NCBI RefSeq assembly: GCF_000403355.2
Contig: NZ_KE159646.1
Coordinates: 1,454,258 to 1,518,257, forward strand
Source of the DNA: Adlercreutzia caecimuris B7
GTDB taxonomy: Bacteria; Actinomycetota; Coriobacteriia; Coriobacteriales; Eggerthellaceae
Length of the DNA stretch: 64,000 nucleotides
Direction of reading: 5' to 3'
Numbering within the stretch: the stretch's first letter is position 1; every line of letters starts with the position of its first letter. The position numbers were made by a program, and so were the translations under genes. The notes beneath the pieces were generated by a model that did not search any database, had not been told where the DNA came from, and saw only the letters and a list, made by a program, of their open reading frames with translations. Positions 49,831 through 57,553 of this stretch are shown piece by piece.

Positions 49831-49846
49831 CACGGCTCCGCTCACG

Positions 49847-49992
49847 CCCGTCTCGCCCGCGGCGCCGTGCCCGTCTCATCCACGGCGCTGCATTCGGTCT
49901 CGCCTGCACCACTCGCGCCCGGTCTCGCCTGCAACCCGTCTCGCCCGCGGCGCCGTGCCCGTCTCATCCACGGCGCTGCATTCGGTCTCGCC
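49847..49992 (+). repeat. 58-bp direct repeat, period 88 bp
   Basis: A 58-bp unit at 49847-49904 (starting CCCGTCTCGCCCGCGG) is repeated exactly at 49935-49992. The 30-bp spacer contains a partial third unit (GGTCTCGCCTGC). Only two full copies exist and the spacer is itself repeat-derived, so this is not a CRISPR array. Confidence 0.85.
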
Positions 49993-50201
49993 CGCGGCGC
50001 CGCGTCCGGCCACACACCCGATTCCGCACCCGATCCCTCACTCGGTCTCGCGGCCAGCCGCTAGCGCATGGCGCCGCATGGCCTCTCGCCGCATTCGGCA
50101 ACGGGCGGGCAACGGTGAGTCAAAAGCTGAGAGATGCCACCGCCGATGGACGGCAGTCGGGAGTACCCTAGAGCCAACGGACGTCCGACTGAGGAAGCAT
50201 C

Positions 50202-50852
50202 ATGGCATTCCCGAATATGAGAAAACTGACCGAGCACGATGAGATCGGCTACTTTGCGCTCCGCACCTGGGAGTTCTGGCGCGCTCTCATCGTGTGCTTC
50301 TGCCTGTGCTGCATCCTGGGCCATTGGCTGGAAATGCCCTACTGCTGGTTGATGGATCAGTGCTTCGGCATCGTAGCCGACGACTACGCCGTGTGGACCG
50401 ACCCGTGGTACCACCCTTACTGGGTCTACGGCTTCGGCGCCGTGTTCATGACCTTGCTCATCGAACCCTTGAAGGAGCGGCTGATCCTGCATCGCAAGAC
50501 GCTTTGGGGCGCGTTCCTGGAATCCCTCGTTCTGGCCATCGTCATCGCCATGGTGCTGGAACTAGTCATGGGCTGGCTCATCAACCAACCCGACCCGGCC
50601 ACCGGCGAGTACCCCTTCTGGGACAACTCCCAACTGCCGGGCAACGTGTTCGGCCAGGCCTGGCTCGTGAACGACTTCTTCATCGGCCTGGCCACCATGA
50701 TCTACGTCTGGGTCATCTTCCCCCTGGTTTGCGAAGGCTTCTCGCTCTTGAGCCCCAAGGCCGCCAATATCGTCTTCGCCCTTATCATCGTCGGCTTCAT
50801 CGCCTGCGTCACCGCCTCCTACCTGGAGCTGAGGCTCTGGGAAAAGTACTAG
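50202..50852 (+). CDS. Five-helix membrane protein, putative ABC-transporter type IV family (CmpB-like)
   Basis: The 216-residue product has about five transmembrane segments. The motif order LGHWLEMPYCW, WYHPYWVYGFGAVFMTLLIEPLK in outline, LVMGWLINQP and FWDNSQLPGNVFG resembles the PF06541 'putative ABC-transporter type IV' family, which has no proven transport function. No ATPase gene is adjacent. ATG 50202 follows GAGGAAGCATC. It stands alone between the long repeat-bearing gap and the fructose bisphosphatase gene. Membrane location is certain; function unknown. Confidence 0.75.
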   Translation: MAFPNMRKLTEHDEIGYFALRTWEFWRALIVCFCLCCILGHWLEMPYCWLMDQCFGIVADDYAVWTDPWYHPYWVYGFGAVFMTLLIEPLKERLILHRKTLWGAFLESLVLAIVIAMVLELVMGWLINQPDPATGEYPFWDNSQLPGNVFGQAWLVNDFFIGLATMIYVWVIFPLVCEGFSLLSPKAANIVFALIIVGFIACVTASYLELRLWEKY

Positions 50853-51023
50853 GGGACGCTCCTCCGACAGCACGCTTTCGCGACTCCCCGCGAGATCGCA
50901 CGCCGTCGCCACCCCGTATCACGGCAAGCGACTCCGCAGTTTCTGCGGCGACGGACGGGGCGGTGTCGGGGTCGGATACAATGGGGCAGCGAAATCCCTG
51001 CGGTCCAACAAGGAGGATAATCT

Positions 51024-52958
51024 ATGGACGCGCCTGAAACGACCTACCTGGAGACCCTCTCGGAACTGTACCCCACCGCCGAGGAAGCGGCGGCGGAAAT
51101 CGCGCTCTTGGAAGGAGCGCTCGCCCTGCCGCGGGGCACCGAGCTGTTCGCCTCGGATATCCACGGGGAGCACAATGCGTTCTCCCATCTGGTGCGCAAC
51201 GGCTCCGGCGCCGTACGCGAGCTCGTAGCGGCCGTCTTCCCCGACGCGACCGCCGATGCGCGCGCCGAGTTGGCAGCCGCCGTGTGCTACCCCGCCGAGA
51301 AGGCCGAGCTGGTTTTGGAAGATGCCGGCGAGGAAGCGCTCGCCGATCTCATCGAGCAGCTGGCCGCCGTGGCGCGGGCGGCCGTCGAGCGGCACCTGCT
51401 CGTGGAGGTCGACGCGTTCGTCCCCGAAGACTTCGCCGTCGTCATCGGCGAGCTCTTGGCCGCCACGCCGGCCAAGAGCCCCTGCGCTCGGGCCCTCATC
51501 GAGGGGGCCGTAGACAGCGGCGCCGGCATCGTCGTCGCCGAGATCCTGGGCGAACTTACGCAGCACCTCACCATCGACCGGCTACACCTCGTCGGCGATG
51601 TGTACGACCGGGGCCCGGCCCCCCACCTCATCATGGACGAGCTCCTCACCCACCCCAGCGTGGACGTGCAGTGGGGCAACCACGACATCCTGTGGATGGG
51701 CGCCGCCCTCGGCCAACCCGGCAGCGTGGCCAACGTCGTGCGCATCTGCGCCCGCTACGGCAACCTGTCCATCCTGGAGGACGCCTACGGCATCAACTTG
51801 CGCCCCCTGGCCAGCTTCGCCGCCGAGGCCTACGGCGACGATCCCTGCGTCGCCTTCGCCCTCAAAGGCAACCCCGGTCTCTCCGAGGCCGAAACGCGCC
51901 TGACGGAGAAGATCCAGAAGGCCATGGCCATCATTCAGTTCAAGGTGGAAGCGGCTCTCATCGCCGAGAACCCTTCCTTCGACCTGGACGACCGCAATCT
52001 GCTGCACCGCATCAACCGCGAGCGCAACACCGTGATAGTTGACGGCGTGGAATACGAGCTGACCGACACCGTGTTCCCCACCGTGGACTGGGACGACCCC
52101 TATCGCCTGACCGAGGGCGAGGAAGCTGTCATCGAGCAGCTCTGCGCCGCATTCTCCGGCTGCGAGCGACTCCAGCGCCACATGGACTTCCTCCTCACCC
52201 ACGGCAGCCTGTACAAGATCGTAAACGGCAACCTGCTGCTGCACGCCTGCGTGCCCCTGGCCGCCGACGGCAGCCTCATGGAGGTCACTCTGTTCGGGAA
52301 GACCTACCAGGGCAAGAGCCTCTACGACATGGTGGACGCCTCGGTGCGGGCCGCCTATCTGGCCACCGACGAAGCCGAGCGCAAGCGCGGGCTGGACATG
52401 CTGTGGTACCTGTGGCTCGGCCCCGGCTCGCCGCTCTTCGCCAAGAGCAAGATGGCCACCTTCGAGCTGTACCTCATCGCCGACAAGGCCGCCCGCAAGG
52501 AAGTGAAGAACCCCTTCTACACGCTGCTGGACGACGATGCCGTCATCGATCGCATCTTCGAGGACTTCGCCATGGATCCGGCCACCTCGCGCATCATCTG
52601 CGGACACGTGCCGGTGAAGGTGAAGGACGGCGAGGATCCGGTGAAGGCCGCAGGGCGCGTGCTCTGCATCGACGGCGGCTTCTCGGCACCTTACCAGAAG
52701 ACCACGGGGCTAGCGGGATTCACCCTGGTATCGAACGCCGAGGGACTGTTCCTGGATGCGAACACACCGCTATCCAGCCGTCAGGCGGCCATCGCGGATA
52801 ACGCCGATATCGTAGCCGAGCGTCGGGTCATCGAGCGCTACGAGACGCCGCGCAGCGTGGAGGACACCGACGAGGGCGCGGCCCTGCGCGAGCGGGTCGT
52901 TGAGCTGGCACGGCTCATCGAAGCCTACGACAGCGGCCTGATTGCCGGGGCGCAATAG
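51024..52958 (+). CDS. fbp: Fructose-1,6-bisphosphatase, class III
   Basis: The 644-residue enzyme removes the 1-phosphate of fructose 1,6-bisphosphate in gluconeogenesis and belongs to the metallophosphatase-type class III (Firmicute Fbp). Visible metal-site motifs are FASDIHGEHNAF (near residue 45), HLVGDVYDRGPAPH, and VQWGNHDILWMGA; later ICGHVPVK and CIDGGFSAPYQ complete the site. The length is normal for the class. ATG 51024 has AGGAGGATAATCT upstream. It is monocistronic with a hairpin terminator. Cytosolic. Confidence 0.95.
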   Translation: MDAPETTYLETLSELYPTAEEAAAEIALLEGALALPRGTELFASDIHGEHNAFSHLVRNGSGAVRELVAAVFPDATADARAELAAAVCYPAEKAELVLEDAGEEALADLIEQLAAVARAAVERHLLVEVDAFVPEDFAVVIGELLAATPAKSPCARALIEGAVDSGAGIVVAEILGELTQHLTIDRLHLVGDVYDRGPAPHLIMDELLTHPSVDVQWGNHDILWMGAALGQPGSVANVVRICARYGNLSILEDAYGINLRPLASFAAEAYGDDPCVAFALKGNPGLSEAETRLTEKIQKAMAIIQFKVEAALIAENPSFDLDDRNLLHRINRERNTVIVDGVEYELTDTVFPTVDWDDPYRLTEGEEAVIEQLCAAFSGCERLQRHMDFLLTHGSLYKIVNGNLLLHACVPLAADGSLMEVTLFGKTYQGKSLYDMVDASVRAAYLATDEAERKRGLDMLWYLWLGPGSPLFAKSKMATFELYLIADKAARKEVKNPFYTLLDDDAVIDRIFEDFAMDPATSRIICGHVPVKVKDGEDPVKAAGRVLCIDGGFSAPYQKTTGLAGFTLVSNAEGLFLDANTPLSSRQAAIADNADIVAERRVIERYETPRSVEDTDEGAALRERVVELARLIEAYDSGLIAGAQ

Positions 52959-52997
52959 CCGCATCGTCGCCGTATCGCCTTCATCACCGGGCATTTT

Positions 52998-53027
52998 ACG
53001 GGCTCCGCTTCAGGGCGGGGCCCGTTT
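52998..53027 (+). terminator. Terminator after fructose bisphosphatase
   Basis: ACGGGCTCCGC and GCGGGGCCCGT form a GC-rich imperfect stem with a short loop, followed by TTTT. It begins 40 nt after the fbp stop codon. Confidence 0.8.
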
Positions 53028-53135
53028 TGCATAGAAGGAAAATTCTCAAAATGAGACTATTGCGACTATATCTTCCCTCGCACAAATGCGCTATGGTGGG
53101 AAGCGCCTGCCGCCCCGTCCCCTCCAGGAGAAGCC

Positions 53136-53714
53136 ATGAGCCACACCGACATCTTCAACTGGCCCCCTTTCGCCGTACCCGTCACGGCGCCGCAGGTGAG
53201 CCTTTACTTCGACCGCACCGGCGGCCTGATAGACACATCCGGCTGGCAATGCACCGACCGCCAGGGCCGACGCTACGTCAGCGCGGCCGTGTATTTCGGT
53301 GCCCTCGCACTCCACGGAGGCACCGTCAGCGAGCGGGAGCGCCATATGCGCCAGGGGCTGGGACTGCCGCAGTCGGGGACCATCCGCCTCGATTACGCTT
53401 GCACCGCCGACGAGGTGCTCCTTCTGCGTGCCGGCATTCCGGGCCACCTCCCCCAGCCCTATACTGTCCTTGCAGCGGGCGCCGTCGCAGAGGCCGAGAG
53501 CCTCATCGCCGACTTTCTCGCCCGCGATTTCCGCACGATTCTGCTGTGCCGCTGCAGTCAGCAGGCCGACGGAGACATCCTCTTCGAAGGCGAGGCGGAA
53601 TTCTACGAGGGATTCCTAGGCGATGATGGCCTCCCCTTGCCGGTGGGAGACAGCGACTCTGCCGATGACGCCCTCCAGCCCTTGGGCTGCGGGCTCGGTC
53701 TCGTGCGTTCCTAG
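53136..53714 (+). CDS. Hypothetical protein, 192 residues
   Basis: The soluble product (MSHTDIFNWPPFAVPVTAPQ...) looks beta-rich in its first half (VSLYFDRTGGLIDTSGWQ) and mixed alpha/beta after that, with IADFLARDFRTILLCRCSQQ in the second half and an acidic tail. I recognise no domain; the region around residues 95-160 could be a small alpha/beta sandwich. ATG 53136 has AGGAGAAGCC upstream and the composition fits the host, so the gene is likely real. It lies between fbp and an APC permease without close coupling to either. Confidence 0.6.
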   Translation: MSHTDIFNWPPFAVPVTAPQVSLYFDRTGGLIDTSGWQCTDRQGRRYVSAAVYFGALALHGGTVSERERHMRQGLGLPQSGTIRLDYACTADEVLLLRAGIPGHLPQPYTVLAAGAVAEAESLIADFLARDFRTILLCRCSQQADGDILFEGEAEFYEGFLGDDGLPLPVGDSDSADDALQPLGCGLGLVRS

Positions 53715-53846
53715 AAGCACCGCTGACCCCAACCGCCGCGTCTCATCCGCTTGCCGCCGCGGTGCGCCTGCGCCTACCCGCTTGGGGGGAATGAACTACA
53801 CTGCAATCCTCATCTACTGCCGAGCCTTCAAGGGGGTGGTTCGCGC

Positions 53847-55391
53847 TTGGCCGCCAACAACTCGTTTCCTGCCGGAGAACAGGATCTCTTCCCGCCGACC
53901 CCGCCCGAAGGGTCCATCGGCAACCTGCGGAAGACCAACATCAGTGCGCTCGGCATTGCCTTCATGCTGTTCTGCCTCGTGTCGGCCGGTGCCTTCGGCA
54001 TCGAGGAGATCATTCCCGCCGCAGGCCCCGGGCTCACCCTCATCATCCTCATGGTGCTGCCCTTCGTGTGGGCGCGTCCCATCAGCCGGCTCGTGGCCGA
54101 GGCCAACGCCATCCTGCCGCGGGAAGGCGGCATCTACGCCTGGGCCAAGGAGACCTTCGGGGAGTTCTGGGGGTTTCAGGCCGGCTGGTGGACCTCCATG
54201 GACACCTACATCTCCTCAGGCGCCTACATCGCCATGGTGGGCGGCTACACCTCCCAGCTGCTGTCCCTCGATGCCGAGGGCACCTTCGTGGTGAAGCTTT
54301 TGGTGGTGGGCTGCTTCACCGTGGTCAACCTCGTCGGGCTCATCGAGGTGGAGCGCATCAGCTCGTTCTTCTCGGTGCTCATCCTCATCGTGTTCGGCAT
54401 GGCCGTGGTCTTCGGGCTCATCAACTGGCAGACCAACCCCTTCGACCCCATCTTCGCCGCACCGGAGGCCCCTATGGGCTGTTTGGTGGACTCGCTGTCC
54501 ATAGGCATCTGGATGTACTGCGGCTACGAGTGCATCGCCGCCATGTCCGGGGAATACGAGGACTCGTCCCGCAACGTGGCCAAGGGCTTCCGCATCGCCC
54601 TGCCGCTCATCGCCCTGTCCTACATCCTGCCCACCTTGGCCTGCCTGGCAGCCTACCCGGCCGGCTCGTGGACGCAATGGGGCATCGACGGCGGCTTCTC
54701 GGCCGACGTGCTCGGCTACGGCACCATCTTCGCCACGGTGCTCGGCCACTCCGGCGTGGTGCTGTTCCTCGTCATCGCCATCATGAGCCAGTGCACCATC
54801 TACAACACCTACCTGGCCAGCGGCTCCCGCAGCTTCTGGGTGCTGTCGGAAGACAACCTGTTCCCCAAATTCATCCGCAAAGTGGACAAGGCCGGCCGCA
54901 GCCCCTATGTGGGCGTGCTCACCATCGCCGCCTCGTCGCTCGTCTTCTCGCAGTTCGACTTCACCACCATTATCGAGATGAACATCATCTTCATCCTTGC
55001 CCGCTACATGTTCCTCGGCTTCATCGTGATGCGCCTGCGCAAGATGTACCCGGTGGAAAGCCGTCCGGCCGATATGTACGTCATCGGCGGCGGAAAGGTG
55101 GGCGTGCGCCTGTACTCGGCTTTGGCCTTCGGCATCGCCACCTTCACCCTGTGCCTGAGCCCCGTGGCGAACTTCTTCGCCACCGTGGCGTTCCTCGCCT
55201 CGGGCGTGGTGGCCTATATCATCTTCAAGAAGATCTACGGCGGCCTGGCGAAGGAGAACCCCGAGCATCACCCCACCGATCCCCGCACGGGCCTGGCCGT
55301 GGGAGATACGCGCCGCATCGGGCTGTTCGCCCTCATCGTGGCGGGGCTGTTCGCGCTGAACGTTGCGCTGAACCTGCTGTTTCTCGGGTAG
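53847..55391 (+). CDS. APC-family permease (glutamate/GABA-antiporter-like)
   Basis: The 514-residue protein has twelve or so helices. TM1 has SALGIAFMLFCLVSAGAFGIEE, followed by ISRLVAEANAILPREGGIYAW, the pattern seen in the glutamate:GABA antiporter branch of the APC superfamily; later GYECIAAMSGEYEDSSRNVAKG is the conserved loop after TM6. The amino acid moved is unknown. The likely start is TTG 53847, with GGGGGTGG about 10 nt upstream; no ATG or GTG with a binding site begins this frame nearer TM1. It is a separate unit, convergent with the ferritin-like gene. Confidence 0.85.
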   Translation: MAANNSFPAGEQDLFPPTPPEGSIGNLRKTNISALGIAFMLFCLVSAGAFGIEEIIPAAGPGLTLIILMVLPFVWARPISRLVAEANAILPREGGIYAWAKETFGEFWGFQAGWWTSMDTYISSGAYIAMVGGYTSQLLSLDAEGTFVVKLLVVGCFTVVNLVGLIEVERISSFFSVLILIVFGMAVVFGLINWQTNPFDPIFAAPEAPMGCLVDSLSIGIWMYCGYECIAAMSGEYEDSSRNVAKGFRIALPLIALSYILPTLACLAAYPAGSWTQWGIDGGFSADVLGYGTIFATVLGHSGVVLFLVIAIMSQCTIYNTYLASGSRSFWVLSEDNLFPKFIRKVDKAGRSPYVGVLTIAASSLVFSQFDFTTIIEMNIIFILARYMFLGFIVMRLRKMYPVESRPADMYVIGGGKVGVRLYSALAFGIATFTLCLSPVANFFATVAFLASGVVAYIIFKKIYGGLAKENPEHHPTDPRTGLAVGDTRRIGLFALIVAGLFALNVALNLLFLG

Positions 55392-55488
55392 GGGCGCAGA
55401 AAGGGGAAGGCGGGGCGCAGGACCCTCTCCAGGGAAAGCTTCCCCAAAAGGGAACCGCCCGTTCAGTAACGGATCGCGCAAACACGAA

Positions 55489-55519
55489 GCGGCGCCCCCG
55501 GAATTTCCGAGGACGCCGC
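55489..55519 (-). terminator. Hairpin between APC permease and ferritin-like gene
   Basis: GCGGCG and CGCCGC close an interrupted stem that continues with CC/GG and CCGG-type pairs to an AATTT loop. On the minus strand it follows the ferritin-like stop by 25 nt but has only a broken T-tract (TTCGTGTTT). It may work for both convergent genes. Confidence 0.5.
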
Positions 55520-55544
55520 GTTCTCGTTTGGGGCGAAGTTCCGC

Positions 55545-55850
55545 CTACTTGCCTTTCTTGTCGCCGAGCAGCTCGCGCACTTCCTCGCGGCCCTCGTCGT
55601 GCAGGCCCTTCTCGTCGGGGCACAGGCGCTCCAACAGCTCGAGAAGCTCGCCCATATGCTCGCGCTCCTCATCGCGGATATCGGAGAGCACCTTGATGGC
55701 GTCCTTGTTGTCCGTGGCGAGAATGTGGGCATCGTACTCGTGGATGGCCTCCAGCTCGCCCACCAGATCCTGGCGGATGGCGTTGGCCAGCTCGCGGTCG
55801 GTCAGCTTGCGGGGAACTTCCATGACGAAGGGGTTCGAGAGAATTGCCAT
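55545..55850 (-). CDS. Encapsulated-ferritin-like protein (EncFtn family)
   Basis: The 101-residue protein is two helices with the ferroxidase pattern of encapsulated ferritins: LVGELEAIHEYDAH with Glu32, and SDIRDEEREHMGELLELL with Glu62 and His65. Such half-ferritins assemble as annular decamers that oxidise Fe(II), normally inside an encapsulin shell. The C-terminal tail is charged (REEVRELLGDKKGK). It has no obvious Leu-Gly-rich cargo-loading peptide and no encapsulin gene is adjacent. ATG 55850 follows AAGGAGTGACGCATT. Iron storage or detoxification is likely; whether a shell exists cannot be told from this window. Confidence 0.8.
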   Translation of the reverse strand: MAILSNPFVMEVPRKLTDRELANAIRQDLVGELEAIHEYDAHILATDNKDAIKVLSDIRDEEREHMGELLELLERLCPDEKGLHDEGREEVRELLGDKKGK

Positions 55851-55991
55851 AATGCGTCACTCCTTAACTCGCAGGGCCAGGCGATGCGAAGGCACCGCCC
55901 CTCGACCCGACCATAATATCGGAGCGCGCAGTCACTTGCCGACCCGCCTCATCACCTTACACCGACCCGTTGACGCCGCGCCACCGGCCGA

Positions 55992-56534
55992 TTACGTTCG
56001 CGGCTCGCCCTCCACGGCTATAAGCGAGAACACCTCGGCATCGGTTTCCTCGGCGATCACGGCACGGGGGCTCAGGAAGGCCAGCTCCATAACGAAGCCG
56101 AGGCCCGCCAGATGCGCGCCGCTCGCGCGCACGAGGCGTACCATGGCCGTGGTGGTGCCGCCCGTGGCCACCAAATCGTCCACGATGAGCACCACGTCGT
56201 CGGGCGTCAGCGCATCGGCGTGAATCTCCAGCGCATCGGTGCCGTACTCCAGCACATAGGACTCGCGCAGCGTCGTACGCGGGAGCTTGCCCGGCTTGCG
56301 GCAGGGCACGAAGCCAGCTCCCAGGCGCAAGGCCACCGCCGCGCCCACAATGAAGCCGCGGGCCTCGGCGCCCACCACCTTCGTGATGCCGGCACCGGCG
56401 AAGTGCGCGGCCAAGTCGTCCACCATGGCGGCGAAGGCCGCGCCGTCCGCAAAGGCCGGCGTGAGGTCCTGAAACACGATACCCGGCTTCGGATAGTCGG
56501 GAATGGGCACGATGAGCTCTTCGTAGGGGCGCAT
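55992..56534 (-). CDS. apt: Adenine phosphoribosyltransferase
   Basis: Apt salvages adenine with PRPP to form AMP. The 180-residue enzyme begins with the Apt-typical YEELIVPIPDYPKPGIVFQD, then KVVGAEARGFIVGAAVA, RKPGKLPR and the PRPP-binding motif VVLIVDDLVATGGTTTAMV. All expected motifs are present and the length is normal. ATG 56534 follows AAAGGAAGCTTC; the longer open frame adds no conserved sequence. It is a single gene on the minus strand, upstream of the ferritin-like gene with a gap of about 140 bp. Confidence 0.95.
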   Translation of the reverse strand: MRPYEELIVPIPDYPKPGIVFQDLTPAFADGAAFAAMVDDLAAHFAGAGITKVVGAEARGFIVGAAVALRLGAGFVPCRKPGKLPRTTLRESYVLEYGTDALEIHADALTPDDVVLIVDDLVATGGTTTAMVRLVRASGAHLAGLGFVMELAFLSPRAVIAEETDAEVFSLIAVEGEPRT

Positions 56535-56678
56535 GAAGCTTCCTTTCTCATTCGCAATCGAAGCTTTCTCATTGTCGCACACGAGCCGCACCCCGAGCAC
56601 CGGGCCACCAAGCCGTAACGCAAGCTTCGCCCGAGGCGGCCCCGATGCGAGTCGCCAACTTGCCCCCGTTGCCTCTAC

Positions 56679-56960
56679 CTATTGAGACACGACATCGCGC
56701 AGGTAGCCGTAGCCTTCAGCTTCTAGCTTGTCGGCGGGAATGAAACGGAGGGCGCTTCCGTTTATACAGTAGCGTTGGCCACCCAGCTCAACTGGTCCAT
56801 CTGCGAAGACGTGGCCCAGATGGCTGTCTCCGACAGCGCTGCGCACCTCCACGCGGGGCATGCCGGAGATAGACTCGTCCACCGACTCCTTGACGACGCT
56901 TTCAGCCAGCGGACGCGCGAACGACGGCCATCCGCAGCCGGCGTCGAACTTATCCCGGGC
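56679..56960 (-). pseudogene. N-terminally truncated methionine-R-sulfoxide reductase (msrB remnant)
   Basis: The frame encodes the C-terminal two thirds of MsrB: DKFDAGCGWPSFARPL (56954 downwards), VEVRSAVGDSHLGHVFADGP, and the catalytic-Cys motif RYCINGSALRFIP. The first 50 or so residues of a normal MsrB, including the first CxxC zinc pair, are missing. The reading frame runs unbroken into the end of the GNAT gene, without a start codon before CGWPSF; the first in-frame start is GTG 56882, inside the domain. I read it as a remnant left by a deletion that brought the GNAT gene next to it. Confidence 0.75.
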
Positions 56961-56977
56961 CGCCCCGGCCGGATAGG

Positions 56978-57418
56978 TTAGCGCGTCAGGCGCATCTCGA
57001 TATGGGGAATGCCGCCGTCGTCGAACTCGTCGGAGGTCTGCTTGAAGCCGAGCTTCTCGTAGAAGCCGCGGGCCTGCACCTGGGCCTCGATGGTGATGAC
57101 GTCGGCGCCCAGCTCACTTTGGGCCACGCGGATGGCCTCCTCCATGATGCGACGCCCCGCGCCCATGCCGCGGCTCACCGCGATGACGCGGCCGATGGAG
57201 GGGGTCTCGTGGGCCACGCCGGCCGGCAGCACCCGGGCATAGGCCGCAAGCGCGCCGTCCCCGTCGCGCAGCCACAGGTGCAGCGCCTCCTTGTCGGCGT
57301 CGTCCACCTCTTGGTAGGGGCTCTGCTGCTCCACGACGAACACCGCACAGCGCAGTTTCAGCATCTCGTGATATTCGTCCAGGCTCAGCTCGTGAAAACG
57401 CTTGACGGTCAATGCCAT
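56978..57418 (-). CDS. ElaA-like GNAT acetyltransferase
   Basis: The 146-residue protein is a GNAT-fold acetyltransferase of the ElaA type: LSLDEYHEMLKLRCAVFVVEQ (N-terminal), YQEVDDADKEALHLW, the acetyl-CoA loop RVIAVSRGMGAGRRIMEEA (motif A), and a C-terminal ARGFYEKLGFKQTSDEF (motif B). The acceptor is unknown. ATG 57418 has AAGGAGGCTGGC upstream. The MsrB remnant begins right after its stop codon on the same strand, which suggests that the deletion took place there. Cytosolic. Confidence 0.9.
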   Translation of the reverse strand: MALTVKRFHELSLDEYHEMLKLRCAVFVVEQQSPYQEVDDADKEALHLWLRDGDGALAAYARVLPAGVAHETPSIGRVIAVSRGMGAGRRIMEEAIRVAQSELGADVITIEAQVQARGFYEKLGFKQTSDEFDDGGIPHIEMRLTR

Positions 57419-57553
57419 GCCAGCCTCCTTAGTTGCCGCGGTGCGCCCCGTCTTCGAGGCGCACCTCTTTTCGCGCAGGGGCCCGTCGCCCCTCTCTTTT
57501 TCCCTTCTCACCCCGGAGCAATCCAGGATCAATCCGAAGCGGGCGCTCAGTCC

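Larger units (their letters stand above)
49363..50201. other. Gene-free interval of about 840 bp between divergent genes
   Basis: No open frame here has a binding site and gene-like composition. It contains the second R2 palindrome (49651-49830) and a 58-bp direct repeat (49847-49992). The stretch 49363-49620 shows nothing specific. Confidence 0.6.

Noticed and set aside
49847-49992. Possible CRISPR array
   Set aside because: Only two full units, 58 bp long, and the spacer is itself derived from the repeat; no cas genes nearby.
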